Origin: Lepidurus packardi
Lineage: Eukaryota > Arthropoda > Branchiopoda > Notostraca > Triopsidae
Assembly (NCBI GenBank): GCA_023053545.1
Contig: JAKZAN010000005.1
Location: forward strand, 7,564,001-7,628,000
Length of the DNA: 64,000 nt
Direction of reading: 5' to 3'
Positions 23,201-37,856 of this stretch are shown here, piece by piece (positions within the stretch are counted from its first letter, which is position 1; every line of letters begins with the position of its first letter). Under the pieces are notes generated by a model. It ran no database searches. It was not told where the DNA came from and saw nothing but the letters and a program-made list of their open reading frames with translations. Both the position numbers and the translations under genes were made by a program.

Positions 23201-26200
23201 AGGGAATATTCGACGTGTTCATCTATTTCTTCGTGAAACAAGCACCGTTTGGAGCGAGTTTGATTTTGACATGGTCTCAAGTGTCTTTATGTCTCTATAC
23301 AATTCGGTTATGAAAATGATGGAGAGAACTGCGAGCCATTGCTTTGGTAGTGAATAGAAATATTGCAAGCGAAAACCAATTATTTTGGGATTATTTTGAG
23401 ATATGGCTTTGCGAAAACATTGGTTTGCCCCCAATATTTTCAAGTCTTTCAAGAAAACGCTATTGTTATTTGCGATCCAAGCCACGTCCGTAAAACAGCC
23501 TTTCTTATATATATATATACATATAAAAAAAAACAAGCCTTTGTGCAGAAATGGCTTTTCGGAGCACGAGTTTGCTCAGGTTACAGGGGAACAGGAAAAA
23601 GTTGTCTGACTCTCCCTGCCTGGTAGCTCCTTTGACGCCAATTACCCGTTTTTCGGGTGTTTTATTGTGCTTCTTTTGGCTTTGAGTTTGCAGTTTTGGG
23701 TAAATCGAGGCGTATAGTTTTACTTGGATTTAACAACTTGGTGGGGTGGAATTGGAACTGGAATGTGCTGCAGGCTGGGCGGTGGCAAGCGACAGGTTTT
23801 ATTAGCCGAAACAAGTGCCAAAGAGAAGCTTTTTGTGCAGAATGAGAAACATTGCGAGTTTCGTCAGGCCGTAAAGTAAGCCCAATGCAACAGCAATGGT
23901 CTTATCCGCAAGTGGCGGTCCCAATTCCAGTTCCGTATTTACTTGAAAGTACCGGGGCCAGAATATCTGCTCTCATGCTACAAGCTCTGCTTGAATGAAA
24001 AAAGCAAACAAAAGTAACGAAGTTTTTGGAACCTTTCCAAAGGGGGTTCGTTCAAAAATTAGTTAGCTTGTCTTAGGTTCCCTTAGGTCTTATGGCTTCC
24101 TCCTTGAGCTCCATTGCGAATTGCTGTGTCTTGACCGATATGCGCCATCACGGCAGTGTGTTGGTATAGTACAGTGCAACATGTACTTGAGTAGAAGAAA
24201 GCTTCCCCCGTCAGCATCTTTCTAGTTATTGAGCTAAAGAGGGTAGTTCACACCATCAAGTTCCACGTTTAGGCATAGCAATAAGGTTTCCCATAGTACC
24301 GAACATTGTTTTATCCTTTGTGACCAAGAAGAGCTTCTTATAGATATGTACGGCGAAGACTTGAGCGTTCAGTTGCAGGACAGAATGGCGTATCGCTTTT
24401 TAAATTTCCAAAAGAGCACTTCATTAAGTGCTACGAAGGCGAAATAAATTTGTTTTTTTAAACCTCTCTTGCTACTTAAAAAGTCGACCATTTCATGGTA
24501 TCCTTGCTTGTTTTTCTAACCTTTATTCGGTTTAGGTTTCGCATTTGGCGGGCAGCCTTAAAGTCTAGCAAAATTGGTTGTAGTAATGAAAGGGGAAAAG
24601 GTTGCAAATATTGCCTGTCTTGATGAGCAGCAGAAGCAGTCGATGGCCAATTGCTTGTGCGGCTGACGAGCTTCATGAGAAGCTTAGGCTTTTTTTGGTA
24701 GCCTAGCCCAGCAGTAAAGCTCGCTTTGGTACGTGCTTCCGTTGGTCGGAATCTGCTCTGCGTGGGTAGACTATAGGTGAGGTTACTTTGCCCGGGATTA
24801 TAGCTGGGGTACGTGGAAGTAATAATTGCGCGTATCTTGTTTGAATACTGGTTCGTTTCATCCGGTTTTTGTGTGTATATGTGTTTTGCGAATCATAGCT
24901 TGGTTTTCCTAAAAGTGTTTTTGTTGTAATCCTAAAGGGTTCAAGGAAAGCAAATGGAAGCTTCACGAATTCCTGAATGCGAAGATATAGTCTTGTTTCT
25001 GGGTACATTTTGATAAATACTGGTGGGGTTTTCTCGCGTTCTGGGGCATTTGAAGTCGGAACTCGTTGCTTTGATAGCAAGCAGCGACAAAAGGATGGTT
25101 TTTGGCAAAGGAGATGAAAGCTCCCTTTCTAACTGTCATTTTCATAATCTGCCTGGCGAGTGGCGCCTAATGACCTCTCATACAAGGCTCTGTCCTTTGA
25201 AAAGGAGCCCGGATATGCGGGAGAGCAACACTAGCCGAGGAAAGTAAGTGACGTCACTTGGGGCATAAACATTCCCTCGTATTTATCCGACGAACTACGC
25301 GAAATTTCTGTCTAAGGATCAGAGAAACGTTTGTTATCGCCCCACTCCCCCCCCAAAAAAGCAACCGTTCTCTGTTATGCTTTGATTGGGTTGAAGTGAT
25401 ATTCTAGCGTAGGTCGGGTTGCGCAGCATTTCCTGGAAGTTCTTGTTGGTGAAATATACATTGCTGCACCGCATGGGACGCATTGTTATAACTTCGGGTT
25501 TGCTTTTTTATGGTAGTCGGTCATGCAGTTCTCATGTTCCATCGAAAACAGTAAAAAACAGAAAAAAAACTGGGCCCACAACCTGAGCCAAACTTTTAAT
25601 TGTGGTTTGGGGGAATCTCGGGAATTGAAAAAGACGGAACAAGGGTCAACGTATGTATCTATATATAAAAATTAAGAAGAGCATAATCACGCTCTTTTAA
25701 GAGCGTTGAGAGACGTAATTTGTCAGAATTAGGGAGTTCGGCAAATAACTCTTTCTGCCTTGGTTGTATGTGTCCTACGTGATGTTGTATGGAGCTCCAC
25801 ATATGCAAACACAGCTCGCGTTTAATGGGGTTTTTGTTTCCGTAACAACGGCCCTTGTTTTTCTTCTCCCCCGCAAAAAAAAGTAAGGAAAAAGGGTCCT
25901 GGAAAAAAATCATTTATAATTTTGGATCGAATTCTGATAAAGAATTTGTAGACTCGTTTTCTTATTATAGTTGAAGAAGACGTTTGAGACGATTTTTTTT
26001 TCGTCCAAGAATGGGGGAGTTTAAACGTCGATCTGAAGACAATCGTTCTCGTTTGGTTAGCGACGACCCACGGAATATTGTGACTTAGGCGATCCCGTCA
26101 GACATTGATGGGCCTATTTTGCTTACGTGGCTGTTTCATCTCCTTATTTCTGGTAGAACTTTGGGGATGTTTTTCTATCCTTTTTGGGGGATACGTGTGT

Positions 26201-27571
26201 GCGTGTGGGCCAGAAACGCTCAAGATCAAAAGGAGCTCGTGAAGTATTGCTTGGGCCAAAGTCGCATTTCCTTTCAGGAGTTTTTCCTGTTGCGATCCTC
26301 AGCTGATTCCGCTAGGGTAGCGTCTACGGCGATTCCGCGCTAGCGCCAGCTATATATGTTTGTGCTCAAACGCCAGCCCGTCATTGGCGTTCTGCTCAGG
26401 TCGTAGATCAGGTCCATGGCGGTCAGCAAAAGTCAAGCGGGACAAAGAACGAGGCTGTTTTATGAGACTGCCGGACGGGACCGGAGCTGTTGGCGCTCTT
26501 GGCAAACTTTGTGGAAAGGAGATTTGTTCCCATGCAGATCCAAAACGCGTATTTTTATAGGTTAGATACGTCTTTTCCAAGCCTTGTATAAACGCCGAGA
26601 AAAAAATCTTCCCCAGAAAAAGCCAAAAGATGTAAAAGAGAGAAAAATAAGGGGAAAATTGAAAGTCTAGTTTCGCTGTTTTTGATAAGATGGTAGCTCT
26701 TCGACAGCGTTTGACGCCGTGAATGGGGAAGGTCGAAGGAATTTAGACGCTTTTCTCCAACGGGGTCATCCTGCTGAGTTGATTTCCTCAATTTTCTATC
26801 AAGTTCTTTTTATTACAAATTGCTCTAGAAAAAACATTGAAGGAGATACGCCTTGCCAAGCGAACGCATGAATTTGATTAAAGGTATAACCTTTTAAACT
26901 TATTTTTTTATTTTGGGCTCTTAGGCTTTCTTTCTTCCTAGTTGTTCTTCAAATACATATTATACTGCTTTACATTAATATGCTCCATGGAAATGATCGC
27001 TTTGTAAAACGGTACCAAAGTGTTCCAAATTGAGGCACAGTTTTTGACTGTATTTGCATGAGTGAAACACGTGTAAATAAGCAATCCGAAGGATCTTGGC
27101 TCTTCGTTCTTCTGCAATGGGACTTTACTGAGTGGGCCAATGTGGCAATCGGTTTTCCGAGCATTAAGATAAGATCAAAAGAACGTGTGCAATAAGACCG
27201 ACGCTACGATGCGTAAGTTTAAGAGCTTCTTTTCGTTTGCTCGATAGATTATCAAGTCGGTGTGGTTTCCTCAGTTCCTCATTGATCTTTGCGTAGGAGA
27301 TGTACCGGAAAACAGAGGAACTCTGTGAAAGCTGGCGACTCGATTAGACGCTGTGAAGCGACTTTGTTAGCGTAGAACCATTTAATAAGGTTTAGTGAAG
27401 TCATTAAAAGTAGCCTCTTTTAACTCCAGTCGTACTGTAAACGGAATGTACACTACAACATGGTTAAGTTAGGGTGCGTCGCATCCAGGAAGTTACATTG
27501 ACCCCCTTTGGAGTAGGAAATTAGACGATAGTGGCGCGTGACAGAGGTATATTTACGCCTAGTAACTTTTT

Positions 27572-27641
27572 TTTTCTTTTTCTTCTGCCTTAGTTTGCAG
27601 TTTTCTTTTAGTTGCGTTTTCTTTTTCTTCTGCCTTAGTTT
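27572..27641. repeat. 25-bp direct duplication, period 45
   Basis: TTTTCTTTTTCTTCTGCCTT plus AGTTT occurs at 27,572-27,596 and again at 27,617-27,641 with no mismatch. It is pyrimidine-rich and non-coding. Confidence 0.9.
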
Positions 27642-28395
27642 TACATATAAAAGACAGTCTATACGTGTACTTCGAGTCAAGCTGAGCGGCGGAATTCCGT
27701 TAGTAGGCGTTGTGAAAAGCGGGCCTGGTTACTTTTAACGGGTCCTCCTGACTTGAAAAAGGAAGTTCTCTAGAAAAGGAAGATGATGGGGAGGAAAGGG
27801 TCATTTATACACAGGTGCGTGTCTCTTAATGGAAGGCGATCACGAATCGCCCGTTTGGGGGTTACGGGACTTGTATTAGTTTTAGGGGGGACAATGGGTA
27901 GTTGTCCATTTACTCGTACAACGCTATTTTTCCTCTCTTTTGTCTCTTATAGTTTAGTAAGTAAATAAGTATGTCCAGGCGCGAGTCCTTGGTAGCGTAC
28001 CGGTACCGGCACACTTACTGGTAAAACTTTTCGTGTGACAGAAATCTATGATCGCATAAAATTGTTGAAGTTTGAGGGGTACGGGAGGAAGGCGCAATTG
28101 GAGGAGAGTTTTTTAATTGACTTGAGCCATTGAGCTAAGAAGGTTTTACTGTCTTTTTCATGTTTGCCAGGCAAAGTTGAAAAGTTTCATTAACAGGCGT
28201 GAAGAAATTGGGTTAAAGGCGTACATGAGTTATAGGCTTTTCAGCAGTGTAAAGGTCCTTCAACGTAAGAAAGTGAATTCATTGGTTAGTTAGTGATGTA
28301 TTCGAGACAAGCGGACTGCGGAGCAAGAAAGTGGAGTTTCAGCAGGAGAGCAACTTTTAAGACGGAGTCGTAAAGTAAAGGGAAAAGAGAAGCTA

Positions 28396-28424
28396 GAGAG
28401 AGAGAGACAGCGAGAGAGAGAGAG
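28396..28424. repeat. GA-rich simple repeat
   Basis: Imperfect GAGAGA tract interrupted by ACAGC. Similar shorter GA tracts occur at about 28,810 and 44,884. Confidence 0.85.
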
Positions 28425-31400
28425 CTACGGCCAAACTAAGAGCCAACAGAAGCAAATAAAGAAAGAAACTGCAAAGGATGGAAAAACAAAAAAACGCGGG
28501 AGCAGTAGTAAAGGGCTGACTGGATTTGGGCTGCAGTCATTTGGGAGCTCTGTGTAGGGACGTTGCCTGAAATGGGACGTTGTTGAGACTTTCGGATATT
28601 ATGGCGCCAAACTGAGAGCTGTGCGCACCCCCAAGAACCTGGTTAGGAGACAAATGAAGGAAACGAGGAGCTAAATATAAGGGGAAGGAAAGTTAGTGTA
28701 AACCCTTTCGTTGCTTGATTGCAAGCTTCCGGATGACCGTTATTAAGACTGCAGGCGGAGAAAATGACTGTAAGATGCAGGGGAGTAATCATTCAGTCCG
28801 TGTGTTTGTGAGAGAGAGAGAGAGCGCTTTATGGAAACATCTGGTGAAATTGGGATTCTGACATATACCACTGGCATTTTTTGTTTGTTTTTTTACTTCC
28901 GTTTTAAGATGTTGGACTAAAAATCTTGGTAAGGCAAAGCTTTTAGTTACGGAGGGCTTCATAGCGGAGGAAGGCAACGCCGGCAGGAGCTCATCATTAT
29001 CGTTCCGGTTCTGACTTTTATTGATACATGCACAGTACCGAGAGACAGTTTCTTTCTCGGGTTTCGACGGTTCATCATTCTTTGTGACCTTTTTACGCTT
29101 TCTGGACGCCTGCACGCTGTAACTGGAAATGGCATAAAGGGTTACCTTTAATTGTCACTAAATGCTGGGGCGTTGGAGCGCAATAGTTTCGCTGGTATAA
29201 CAGGCATTAAACACGTATGAGCTTAATATGGAGCTGTTTTATTTAAGCTAGTTACGTTTAGGGAGCTTGAAACAAGAATTTAAGAACGTTTGCTACCTGG
29301 CAGAGTCACAGAACTATTTACGAAAACGGGTGAGGATCGCCGTCAAGGCTTGGCTTTATAGACCACGTAAATACTTGATATATAGTTCCGTGGGTCCACC
29401 AAAAGACCACTTCTTGGCCTCTTTTATTTTAGAATTTATTTTAGAATTTATTTTATGAATACCATGGTTGCTGAAAAATCTATCCAATGATTAGGTACGA
29501 GATTTAAATTGAATGGATAAAAGCGAAATTAAAATGGGAAAAATTAAGTATTTAGACGTTCAAAGATGTTTTCAATTTCTAAATTTCATTAGATTTTGCT
29601 CTCTTATATCTTTAAGGTATCTTGAGTTCAACTTGGATTTTATGAAAAGAAAACAAGTTTTCTGAATTTGTAAATGTTTTGAGATTGATGTGTTTGTGGT
29701 TGATGTGGTCGTATTAAACATTAGCACACAGTAGGCCTATAAGGTTATATGCATGCAGTGTAAACCCATATACTGTGCACTAGCATGTAAGATCTATGTA
29801 ATATTGTAATAAACATGTATTTTGAAGCGGTCACAATAAACACCCATACTTGCATACTTGCACTTATTGCGGCATCCGCAAAATGTAGCCGAGTCCTTTT
29901 TACTGGTGAGATCCACCGCTGTTCTCCTACTTTCTTCTTTTCGGTAAGAAAATAATCCTCCACTATACCTAGAACTGCTCTTACACCCCACAAAACAGTA
30001 GCAACAATAGCAACCTTCACATAATTTTTTACGTTTATTTTGCTCGTTGCTCGCCATTTCTAAACAAGATCAGCACCAAACAAGTAACAGCGCTACAATT
30101 CTTGCTTTATATAGATCCAACATTACTTTTAGTTAGAAAGGCGCATTGGCAGAATATTTCAATACATATCTTATACGCAACTAATGCTGAGTATAATCTC
30201 TTTATAGAATCTCTTATAGTTCAATTGACTGGGTTCAGCATTTGACGTCAAAGCTTAATATAGCGCCTTTTGACTTGAAACGAAGCTTCTCGAACAAGAA
30301 GCAATTATGAAAATAAAAATAAATTTAAGAAATTGTAAACATCTAATGAGCTAAAATTCTTTGTTGTGGGTTGCTAAATTTATTAAGCTTTTAACTGAAC
30401 CAGTGACGAGGATGGAGGCTTTTAATGAAGCCCAAAAACAGTTCGATAGCTACACATTTGATAATGCGTAAATAAAGGAAGGTTCTTTTAAACGGTCTGA
30501 ATGACGTCAGCGCTTTTAGCGCGTTCTCTTATATTAGACGCAGAAGAAATATACCCGTACTTGTCGTAACCTGTGAACTATTTCTGACCAGAAAAGATAG
30601 CAACAAGGTATATAAAGGAGACGGCCGTTTCGGGAAGGACCTAGCTATAAAGTGCAGTAAAATTACCTTGTATACCAACTTAGTGTAGTGGTCTAAACAG
30701 CAGCCGGGTACGTGGATTTTAACAGCCGATGTTTCCAGCAAACTTATTTCCAGCCTGGTTACTAATGTCTTTTGCCCTAGGAAAAGTGGACGTGCGTGTC
30801 TGTCTTTCGCTTTCCGAGGACGCTTGGAAGAATAACAAGAATATAGCAGCAGCTTGGAAAAATACTAAAAGTTATCAGATCGCGACGTTGCAGACATGAA
30901 GAGCTTTAGAAGAAGAGTAATATGGACGCTAATGCTCCCAGTTTTCTGTAAACCTTATGTTGTTTGCCATGGAACAAAAGAAACAACGCAAACTTTTGTC
31001 GAAGTAAGAGTGCGTTAGGAGGGGGGTGGAAAGGTCAATAAGAAACAGCCCTTAATGAACTCGTGAAACTACCAATTTCGTTTATGGCTAGCCCTCCTTT
31101 CTCTGTCGGTTCAGCACAGTAATATTGCTGCCAGTACTAAGCCTATCAACGTTACACCACTTCATTCCATTTCCCTTTGCCTCCCTCATGATAAGGGCGT
31201 TTGCTGTTAGTACCTTGGTCTGTTATTAAAGGCAAAGGAGACTACCATAATCCCCTGACTCGTAAACGGGAATGTCTTGCTTGTATATATATTCCTTTAA
31301 AAAAAGGAGTGTCTCGTCTAACTTGTAAGATGAGTCCTGTACTACCTGCATTCAGCTTACTGTATGCTTGTTGATATTTTTCTTTTGGAATAAAACCTAA

Positions 31401-33552
31401 CAACTAAAAAAACATTGGATAGCTAATGTAAAGGGAAAGTTTTTAGCCTGCAGAACAGTCTTTTTGTTCAACTGGCAATTAAATTCGCTAAACTTTCAGC
31501 CAAGTTTCTCAGGAATGTCTATTCAATTCCTACAGATTCTTCTAAGGAAAGTTCTCGGAACTTTCGTATAGAAAAACAGAAAGAACCAAGTCTGATTGAA
31601 CGTAAAAAAGGGTAATCAAAACTATCCTTTTCCAATTCCAGGTTTCATATTTATGATGCGTTTCTTGGGAAACGTCAGATAAAACGCTAGAATATTTTCC
31701 AGGAGCGATATGCATTCTTTGGGCACAGAGATCTAAGGAAAGAAATCAAAGGTAGAATGTCATAACGCAAGATCAATCGTGGCCTTGAGTCCCAAAATAA
31801 TGCAAAAGAGGGTGAAAACGTATTTCTTTTTTTGAGACAGCGGCGCTAGAGTTATTATACACAAGTAAAGGGGGAGAAGATATGGAACGGGAATCTGAAG
31901 ATTCTTTTTTTGGGGGGGCTACTAAAATTGCGTCCGTATTTCATAATCTCCATACCACACCCTCGTCTCTATACCACATCTTGTTTATGTATGATGGTCT
32001 GATGCGTTTCTGGGGTTAAGGCCAGAGATGAAAAGTAGTGATATGATTAAGGTATAATATCTTTTCTTCCTCCTGATTCTCCATTTCTTCTACTTTGCTT
32101 CGGCTTCTTTAGGGAGCACGTAAAGTTGAAAACCTGCGACCCCGCAGAATAGCGTTTTTAGTAGTGTTTCTGTATACGCCCTTTCATGGCGAAAACTAAG
32201 CAACATAAGCGGGCGGTGTCGTGTGTCTGTACATTGCGGGGGATCTTGAAGGCTGGTACTACATTGCTGCAGAAATGGATGCGCCTTTTTGCCTGAAAAG
32301 AAGAATACTTCCGTGCACTCGAGAAACGGAGGCACGCGAGAAACTAAAGGGATAGGGGAACAAGAAATATCTATGTGTTTCCATTTGTTGTCTTGGCATG
32401 TTTACAAGCACAGTTTACATTCTGCCACCCCTGTCTCTTAGCAGCAAGCAAGCTTGAGACTGATGTTTGTCTCAAAAATGTGTTTTATTTTTTTCTTGTT
32501 AGTGCAAGCCATATTTCTTGGTGGAGATTTGGGCTCTTGAGTAGAATTGGTGCATATTTCTATCACCCTGCTGGAATAGCGACTAAACGAACTTACCGAG
32601 TTCGAAATACAGGCAGGTAAGATTTGCATAGATTTGCCTGTGTTCTTGGAGGAGAATTCCCGGTGGGGCTTGTTTTCCATTTAGCTTTGATCCCAAGACA
32701 GTCAGTACAAATTTGTTTCCAGTATTAGCTTATCAACCTTCATGGAGAGCCCAAATAGCTCGGAGAAATTTTTAAGGAATTCTTTATTTTTTTGTTTCCT
32801 TCTCGGCAGTCGTATTCATACTAGCTGTTGGAAACAAATTATGAGGAGGGAAAGACACCAAACGATTTGGACGTGTCCTGGCAGACGCCGTCTTTTTGTG
32901 TGTGTATGCTTTCTTGACGTAATCATCTGTTCTTTGAAAGGTTAATTATTGCCTGAAATAGGATGCGGCGTATTAGGGCTTCTTTATATAACGAGATGGT
33001 TGTATATTTTAGCTTTATAAAGTTGAATTTACCTCTAGGCAATTGCAAGAGAGCGCGGCTTAATGTTAGACGACCAAGAGTTTCACAACAAAAGGGAACA
33101 AAGTGAAAGCGTTGTAGCAGACGTTTGTTTCCCTTTCTGGCATTATATGCAGAGCTGCTTGATCATATTTTACGTTATATCTGCAGTTGTCTTATGAAGG
33201 GCTCGTTTTGGACCTATTGTATTTAACTCTGGCTAGGCTATTTCTAGCAAAAAAGCGACAAAGGTATTGGTTGTTTGTCGATGTTATTCAAACATGTATC
33301 ATGAAGTTACTTCCTGCTACTACATAGGGATTGTTCTGGCAGAAATTGTCTAGTTCCGTAATAATTTTTAAATAGAACACACTGTATGGAGTTATGGATA
33401 GCAAATCGCGGTTCTACTTAATGTACTTGAAGCAAACGTAGGTTAGGGTGAAAGAATTAGAGTTGTGAAAAGGAAAGCAGGGGACATGAAGAATGTGTGC
33501 TCTATTACGAGCTAAATAAGTAGCAATCTCCGCAGGTATGACATAAAACTTG

Positions 33553-33963
33553 TCAGTTGGCATATATGGCTTGTTTCTTACTACCGATCGATCCCTTTTC
33601 TCGCTTGTTTGAAGGAGCCACCAAAGAACGCAGGAGAACTGAAGCTGTGGAGCAGCCCTCGTTTGCTTTGTCTGTCGAATTTGCAGTAGCACAGAACCTT
33701 TCTGCAAAAGAATCGCTGAGCAGCACTTTGATGGCCGCTTTTACTTGATACCCTGTTATATCTGAAAATGTTATGGGAATTTCTGTGCGCTTGGGCCCAG
33801 TTATGCATAGATCCAAGGAACAAAAAGAAACTCCTTCAAATTCTTCGCTCCTGGGGACTATATGTTGTCGTTTGCCAACCCATATCTCGTTCCAAAACAG
33901 CACAGGGGAGTCAGATATCTTTAAAAAAAGCATGTTGAGAAAACCCATATCCCTCTCTAACAA
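33553..33963 (-). CDS. Unassigned 136-codon open frame
   Basis: The frame runs from an ATG at 33,963 to a stop at 33,553, at higher GC than its surroundings, and contains PITFSDITGYQVKAAIKVL and CATANSTDKANEGC. Shorter frames overlap on both strands. I recognise no domain, and no splice ends clearly bracket it. It is recorded because of its length and composition. Confidence 0.13.
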   Translation of the reverse strand: MLERDMGFLNMLFLKISDSPVLFWNEIWVGKRQHIVPRSEEFEGVSFCSLDLCITGPKRTEIPITFSDITGYQVKAAIKVLLSDSFAERFCATANSTDKANEGCSTASVLLRSLVAPSNKREKGSIGSKKQAIYAN

Positions 33964-36900
33964 ATGACCAGGGGGCGAATAACGCCCTAGACATTTCGAC
34001 GCCTGAGGGCGACATATAGGGTTTTGTTAGGGGTGAAAAGAAGCGTAAGCAAACGGGGTGACCCGTGAGTGAACTCTTGCAAAGAACAAGGAAACGGCGG
34101 AGTTGGTAGCAATTCTGAGGTTTGCTTTTAAAGACTTTTTTTATTTCCCTCTGCCGATAAGTATTCGCATAAAAAGACTGCCAATGGAAAACGTGCCTTG
34201 AATTCCCTGAGTGTCCTTACGCTTGTCTCTCCTGTCGCCCCAGTTGATTTTTGTAAAATGTTTCTCTGCACGCCACTTGGAAACCTGAAGTTGCGAATAG
34301 CTCTGCCGAGTGTCTATAAAAACCTTGCGAATTTCCCTTTTAAAGTTTTTTTTCTCTTTGTTTCGTAGGACACAAAGGTTAGAAGAAAAGTAGCGTCTGA
34401 GCCATCTGCTGGGGAGACGTCTGAAAAGTTCCTCTTCTGTGCGTAGGCGAGAGGGAAAAGGAACTGGAAAAGGGAGTCAAGAGGGAGGTTTTTCCTTTTC
34501 TGCAGGAGTTTTGTCTGTGCAAAGTGAAGAAATGGCGAACAAAGAGTAGTTCAGTTGAGAGAAGAAGGTCAGAGGGGGAAAGAAATTAAACTTGAAGGCT
34601 ATTAATGGTGATTTAAATGTTAGACGTCCAAAGGAAGCCTCCTTTAAAGGCACAAGGCTTCGGAGGAGTGTCGAGAAAATCCAGGTGACTGGGAAAGACG
34701 AGAATTGCTATGATGATAGAACATGGAGAAGGTGGTTCCGAAAGTTCTTGCTTGCTCCAAGTTCAAAGAGAAGAAATGAAAAAGATCGTGCGGAGGTTTT
34801 CCCTTAAACCTCTTGTTTTCTTGTTTGGCCTGTTGTATTACGACGCGTACAGAGATACAGTATATCATAAGAAGAGGGAGAAAAATATATAATTTTCTTC
34901 GCAAAGTACATGAAGACGTCTTTGGAACGAAAAGTAAAGTGATCAGCACTTGGTAGACTTTAAGCCAATATGAAAGAAAAAGCCTGTTGGTGTCGTCGCT
35001 TCTCAAGTTGGTTCCAGATTAGTGGGCGTGTTTTGCTTACAGGGTATGTGAAGCCCGTGAAAGACAACTTTGCTCGTATGTAATTAACTTGGAATCTAAT
35101 ATTGAGTCCTAAAGTGCGAGACGTTCGATCTCAGGTGTGTCTGGCGCCGAGGTGAATTATTTGTCAGGGCTTGAAGCATGGGCGAAACCGAAAACGCTCT
35201 TGTAGTTGATTAACACGGGAAGGAAATAAAGTCAGAAAGTGTTTGCTGGAATGGCAAGGGTTCTAGTAATGGCCAGTGTCGGTGGAATTGGTTTACTGTA
35301 TTTATGGAATAATTCAAGTAGAAGTCATTATCTACTCTGACGAGTTAAGAATGGCCCTTATAACGTATTCCGTGTTAGCAATTCCCCGCTGAGTTCAAGT
35401 TCCTCAAAGCTTAAAAACATGTTTGGGGAAAGTCGAGCAGTTTCAAGATTTTTTGCCGGAGCTGCCTCACCGTTGACAAGATATTGGAGTAAAAAAGGCT
35501 TAAAAACGGATGTTCAGAGTTTAGAGATTTCAAGATTCTTTGATAATGAACAGGATCAATAAGAAGCTCATCAACAAACAGCCAAACCAGAAGTTTCCTG
35601 CTGCTTTTTATAGCTGCAAATCGCTCACGCTCTACTCGCTCTATTGCTGCTTACGTTTCCCTATGGACCTCTCTTTCTTTTCTATCTTTCTTCCCTGGGA
35701 GAAGCCAATGAAAACTTGAAGTTTAGGCCACAGTTCTCATTCCATTTTGATTTTCTATACTTTTTCTCCCTTCGTGGAGCTGTTTCCCGTAAATTGTCTG
35801 CACCCACGTTTTTCGCTCCGCCTGTGATTCCAAGTATTAAAGCTACACAGCGCTGTCAGATTGTTCCAAAAACTTGCAAAGAACACAAAAAAATCCATTT
35901 CTGTCCCGCAATATGCGTTCTGCTTAGTGTAGCGTAATACTTTTGATCAACCGGACTTGGCCAACCAATTCTCAAGATGCTTCCCAAAATTGTGTTTTTT
36001 TTCAAACTCTATAGGACAGAAGAGAAGAGGATGAAAAGAAGAGAAATAAGAACACACCAATTCTTATTTTTTAATATACTCCTGATGGCAACAACAACGT
36101 ACGACAATTATTACGCAGGGGATTGGTATGACACGCTAAAATAACCTTTCTTTCTTCCTCTCTTTTAGAGCAAGCATAACACGAACGAACTATAAAAACC
36201 GTTCCTTTCTGATAAGAAATCTGCTATGCCGTAATTCGGACAAGCAACAACAATACCCCAGAATGAAGGTAACTTTTACCGAGGGAGTTGTTATGGTCCT
36301 TATCCGGACGAACAAGTTTCCGCTTTTCTGGATTCACTACAGGGACGAAGATGACCGTATTTATAGATTTAGAAAGGAGGCTGTAGCCCATACGAGCTCT
36401 AGTATTTCATGTATTGTTGCGATACACAATCTCATAGAAGTGCAGCAGAGGCCATGCACGGATGAGATCTTATAAAGTAGCTTTTTAAAACTTTTTTCTT
36501 TATTTTCCTTTTTATTCTCGCGAGTTGGTGTGCAGCCACGCACTGGCCGGCTATGCTTTACGACCGGGACCTGATAAGATCCATTTGTCTCGCGAACATC
36601 ATGCTTCAACGTCGCCGCCAGAAACGAAACTTTTGCTGCTCGACATTTGGATTTATTTGGGGCGGCTTTGGTTTAAGTGGACCCAGTTGCTCATTCTTAT
36701 TAACCACAGAATTTACTTGATGTTAGCGACTGGAACCAAAAATGAAATAAAAATAAGCCGCAAACCATATATTGTTCTGTGTGTGGTTTTCACTTTTCTT
36801 CTTTTCAAGGGGGTTTTCTTTTTATTATCAGCGGGTGAAGTGTTGCGGAGGGTTTGGGAGGACTAAAGAATGGGGAGGAAAGCGCATTATTCCTCGAAAG

Positions 36901-37856
36901 TATTTTATCTTCCTCGCAGCGATGCCAGAGCCGCAACACAATATATCTGAGCCGAATAACAATCCTTTTCTTCTTGTTTCCTGGGGGATTTTCTCTTTTT
37001 TGATGGCAGTTAGTCACCAGAAAGTGGCAGTGTGAATGTATATATAGTTTCGGCATGTAGGAGATATAGGAGATTCCCCCCTGCGGGGATGTATCGTACC
37101 TTCGACTGCACACATGAACGAAGAGAGTAAGAGAGAGTCGACTTGCGGACTTAAAGAGAATTTTGAGCGTAAGTCACGCACATAGCTTTTTCATTTCGCC
37201 TCGTCTTTCACCCAATGCAGGTCGCTCTTTGCCATGTGCACTGGGAAGCTAGCTGATTTGCATGGAGACGAAGCCTTGTTTGCTTTTGGCCTTTAGCTGC
37301 TGGGGAAACTAGTAAAGAAACGAGTAAAGAAAATAAGGCCACATATAAAAAGATGCTGTCTCGGCTGGAATTTCCTTGTGTTTCCATAAAAATGCCGCTC
37401 CAAGTGTCCTAGGAAGTCCTCTACATTTGCATTTCCATTACTATCATGCAAAGGAAAAGGGGGAGGGGGGTGTCTTATAGTTACAGCACTCTTCGTGATG
37501 GGTCCTCTATTCAATTCTTCTGAGCTCCCAGGAAAGCTTCACAGGTGCTTCTTAGAACTGCATGCGTAGAAATTCAGCCCGTATATAGATTTGCTGTATC
37601 CCTTTTGAGTCGCCCTTGATCATGACAGATTTGGATCACATCGGCTATTCCTAACATGAGAGGTACTGTGAAGCACACAGCCTAGGTTAAACTTGGTTAT
37701 AAATTTTTTCTTCAACCTGGAGAAGAGTTTTCCTAGAACTTCTGCCGACTATGACACTTTTTTTTTTACTGTCACTCCGCAGAATATTAAGTGGTTCAAG
37801 ACCTCCCCCACCAAAAAAAAAAGAAAAGAGAGAAAAAAACCTAAAGCTCTACCTTT

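Larger units (their letters stand above)
14158..37856. other. Long region without a supported gene
   Basis: No exon with both splice ends and recognisable protein similarity was found on either strand. It contains simple repeats at 14,575-14,594 and 28.4 kb, a 25-bp duplication at 27.57 kb, and the unassigned frames at 19.7 and 33.6 kb listed separately. It may be intron of the Sidestep-type gene or intergenic DNA. Confidence 0.45.

Noticed and set aside
28789-29115. Minus-strand frame with a Lys/Arg-rich segment (SRKRKKVTK) after a CAG acceptor-like site, considered as a receptor juxtamembrane exon
   Set aside because: It lies 5' of the Ig exon in gene sense, so it cannot be the tail of that gene, and no transmembrane exon is next to it.
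28000-31000. Search for CRISPR arrays, operons or phage-like modules across the window
   Set aside because: The sequence is eukaryotic with spliced genes; no regularly spaced repeats or compact gene runs exist.
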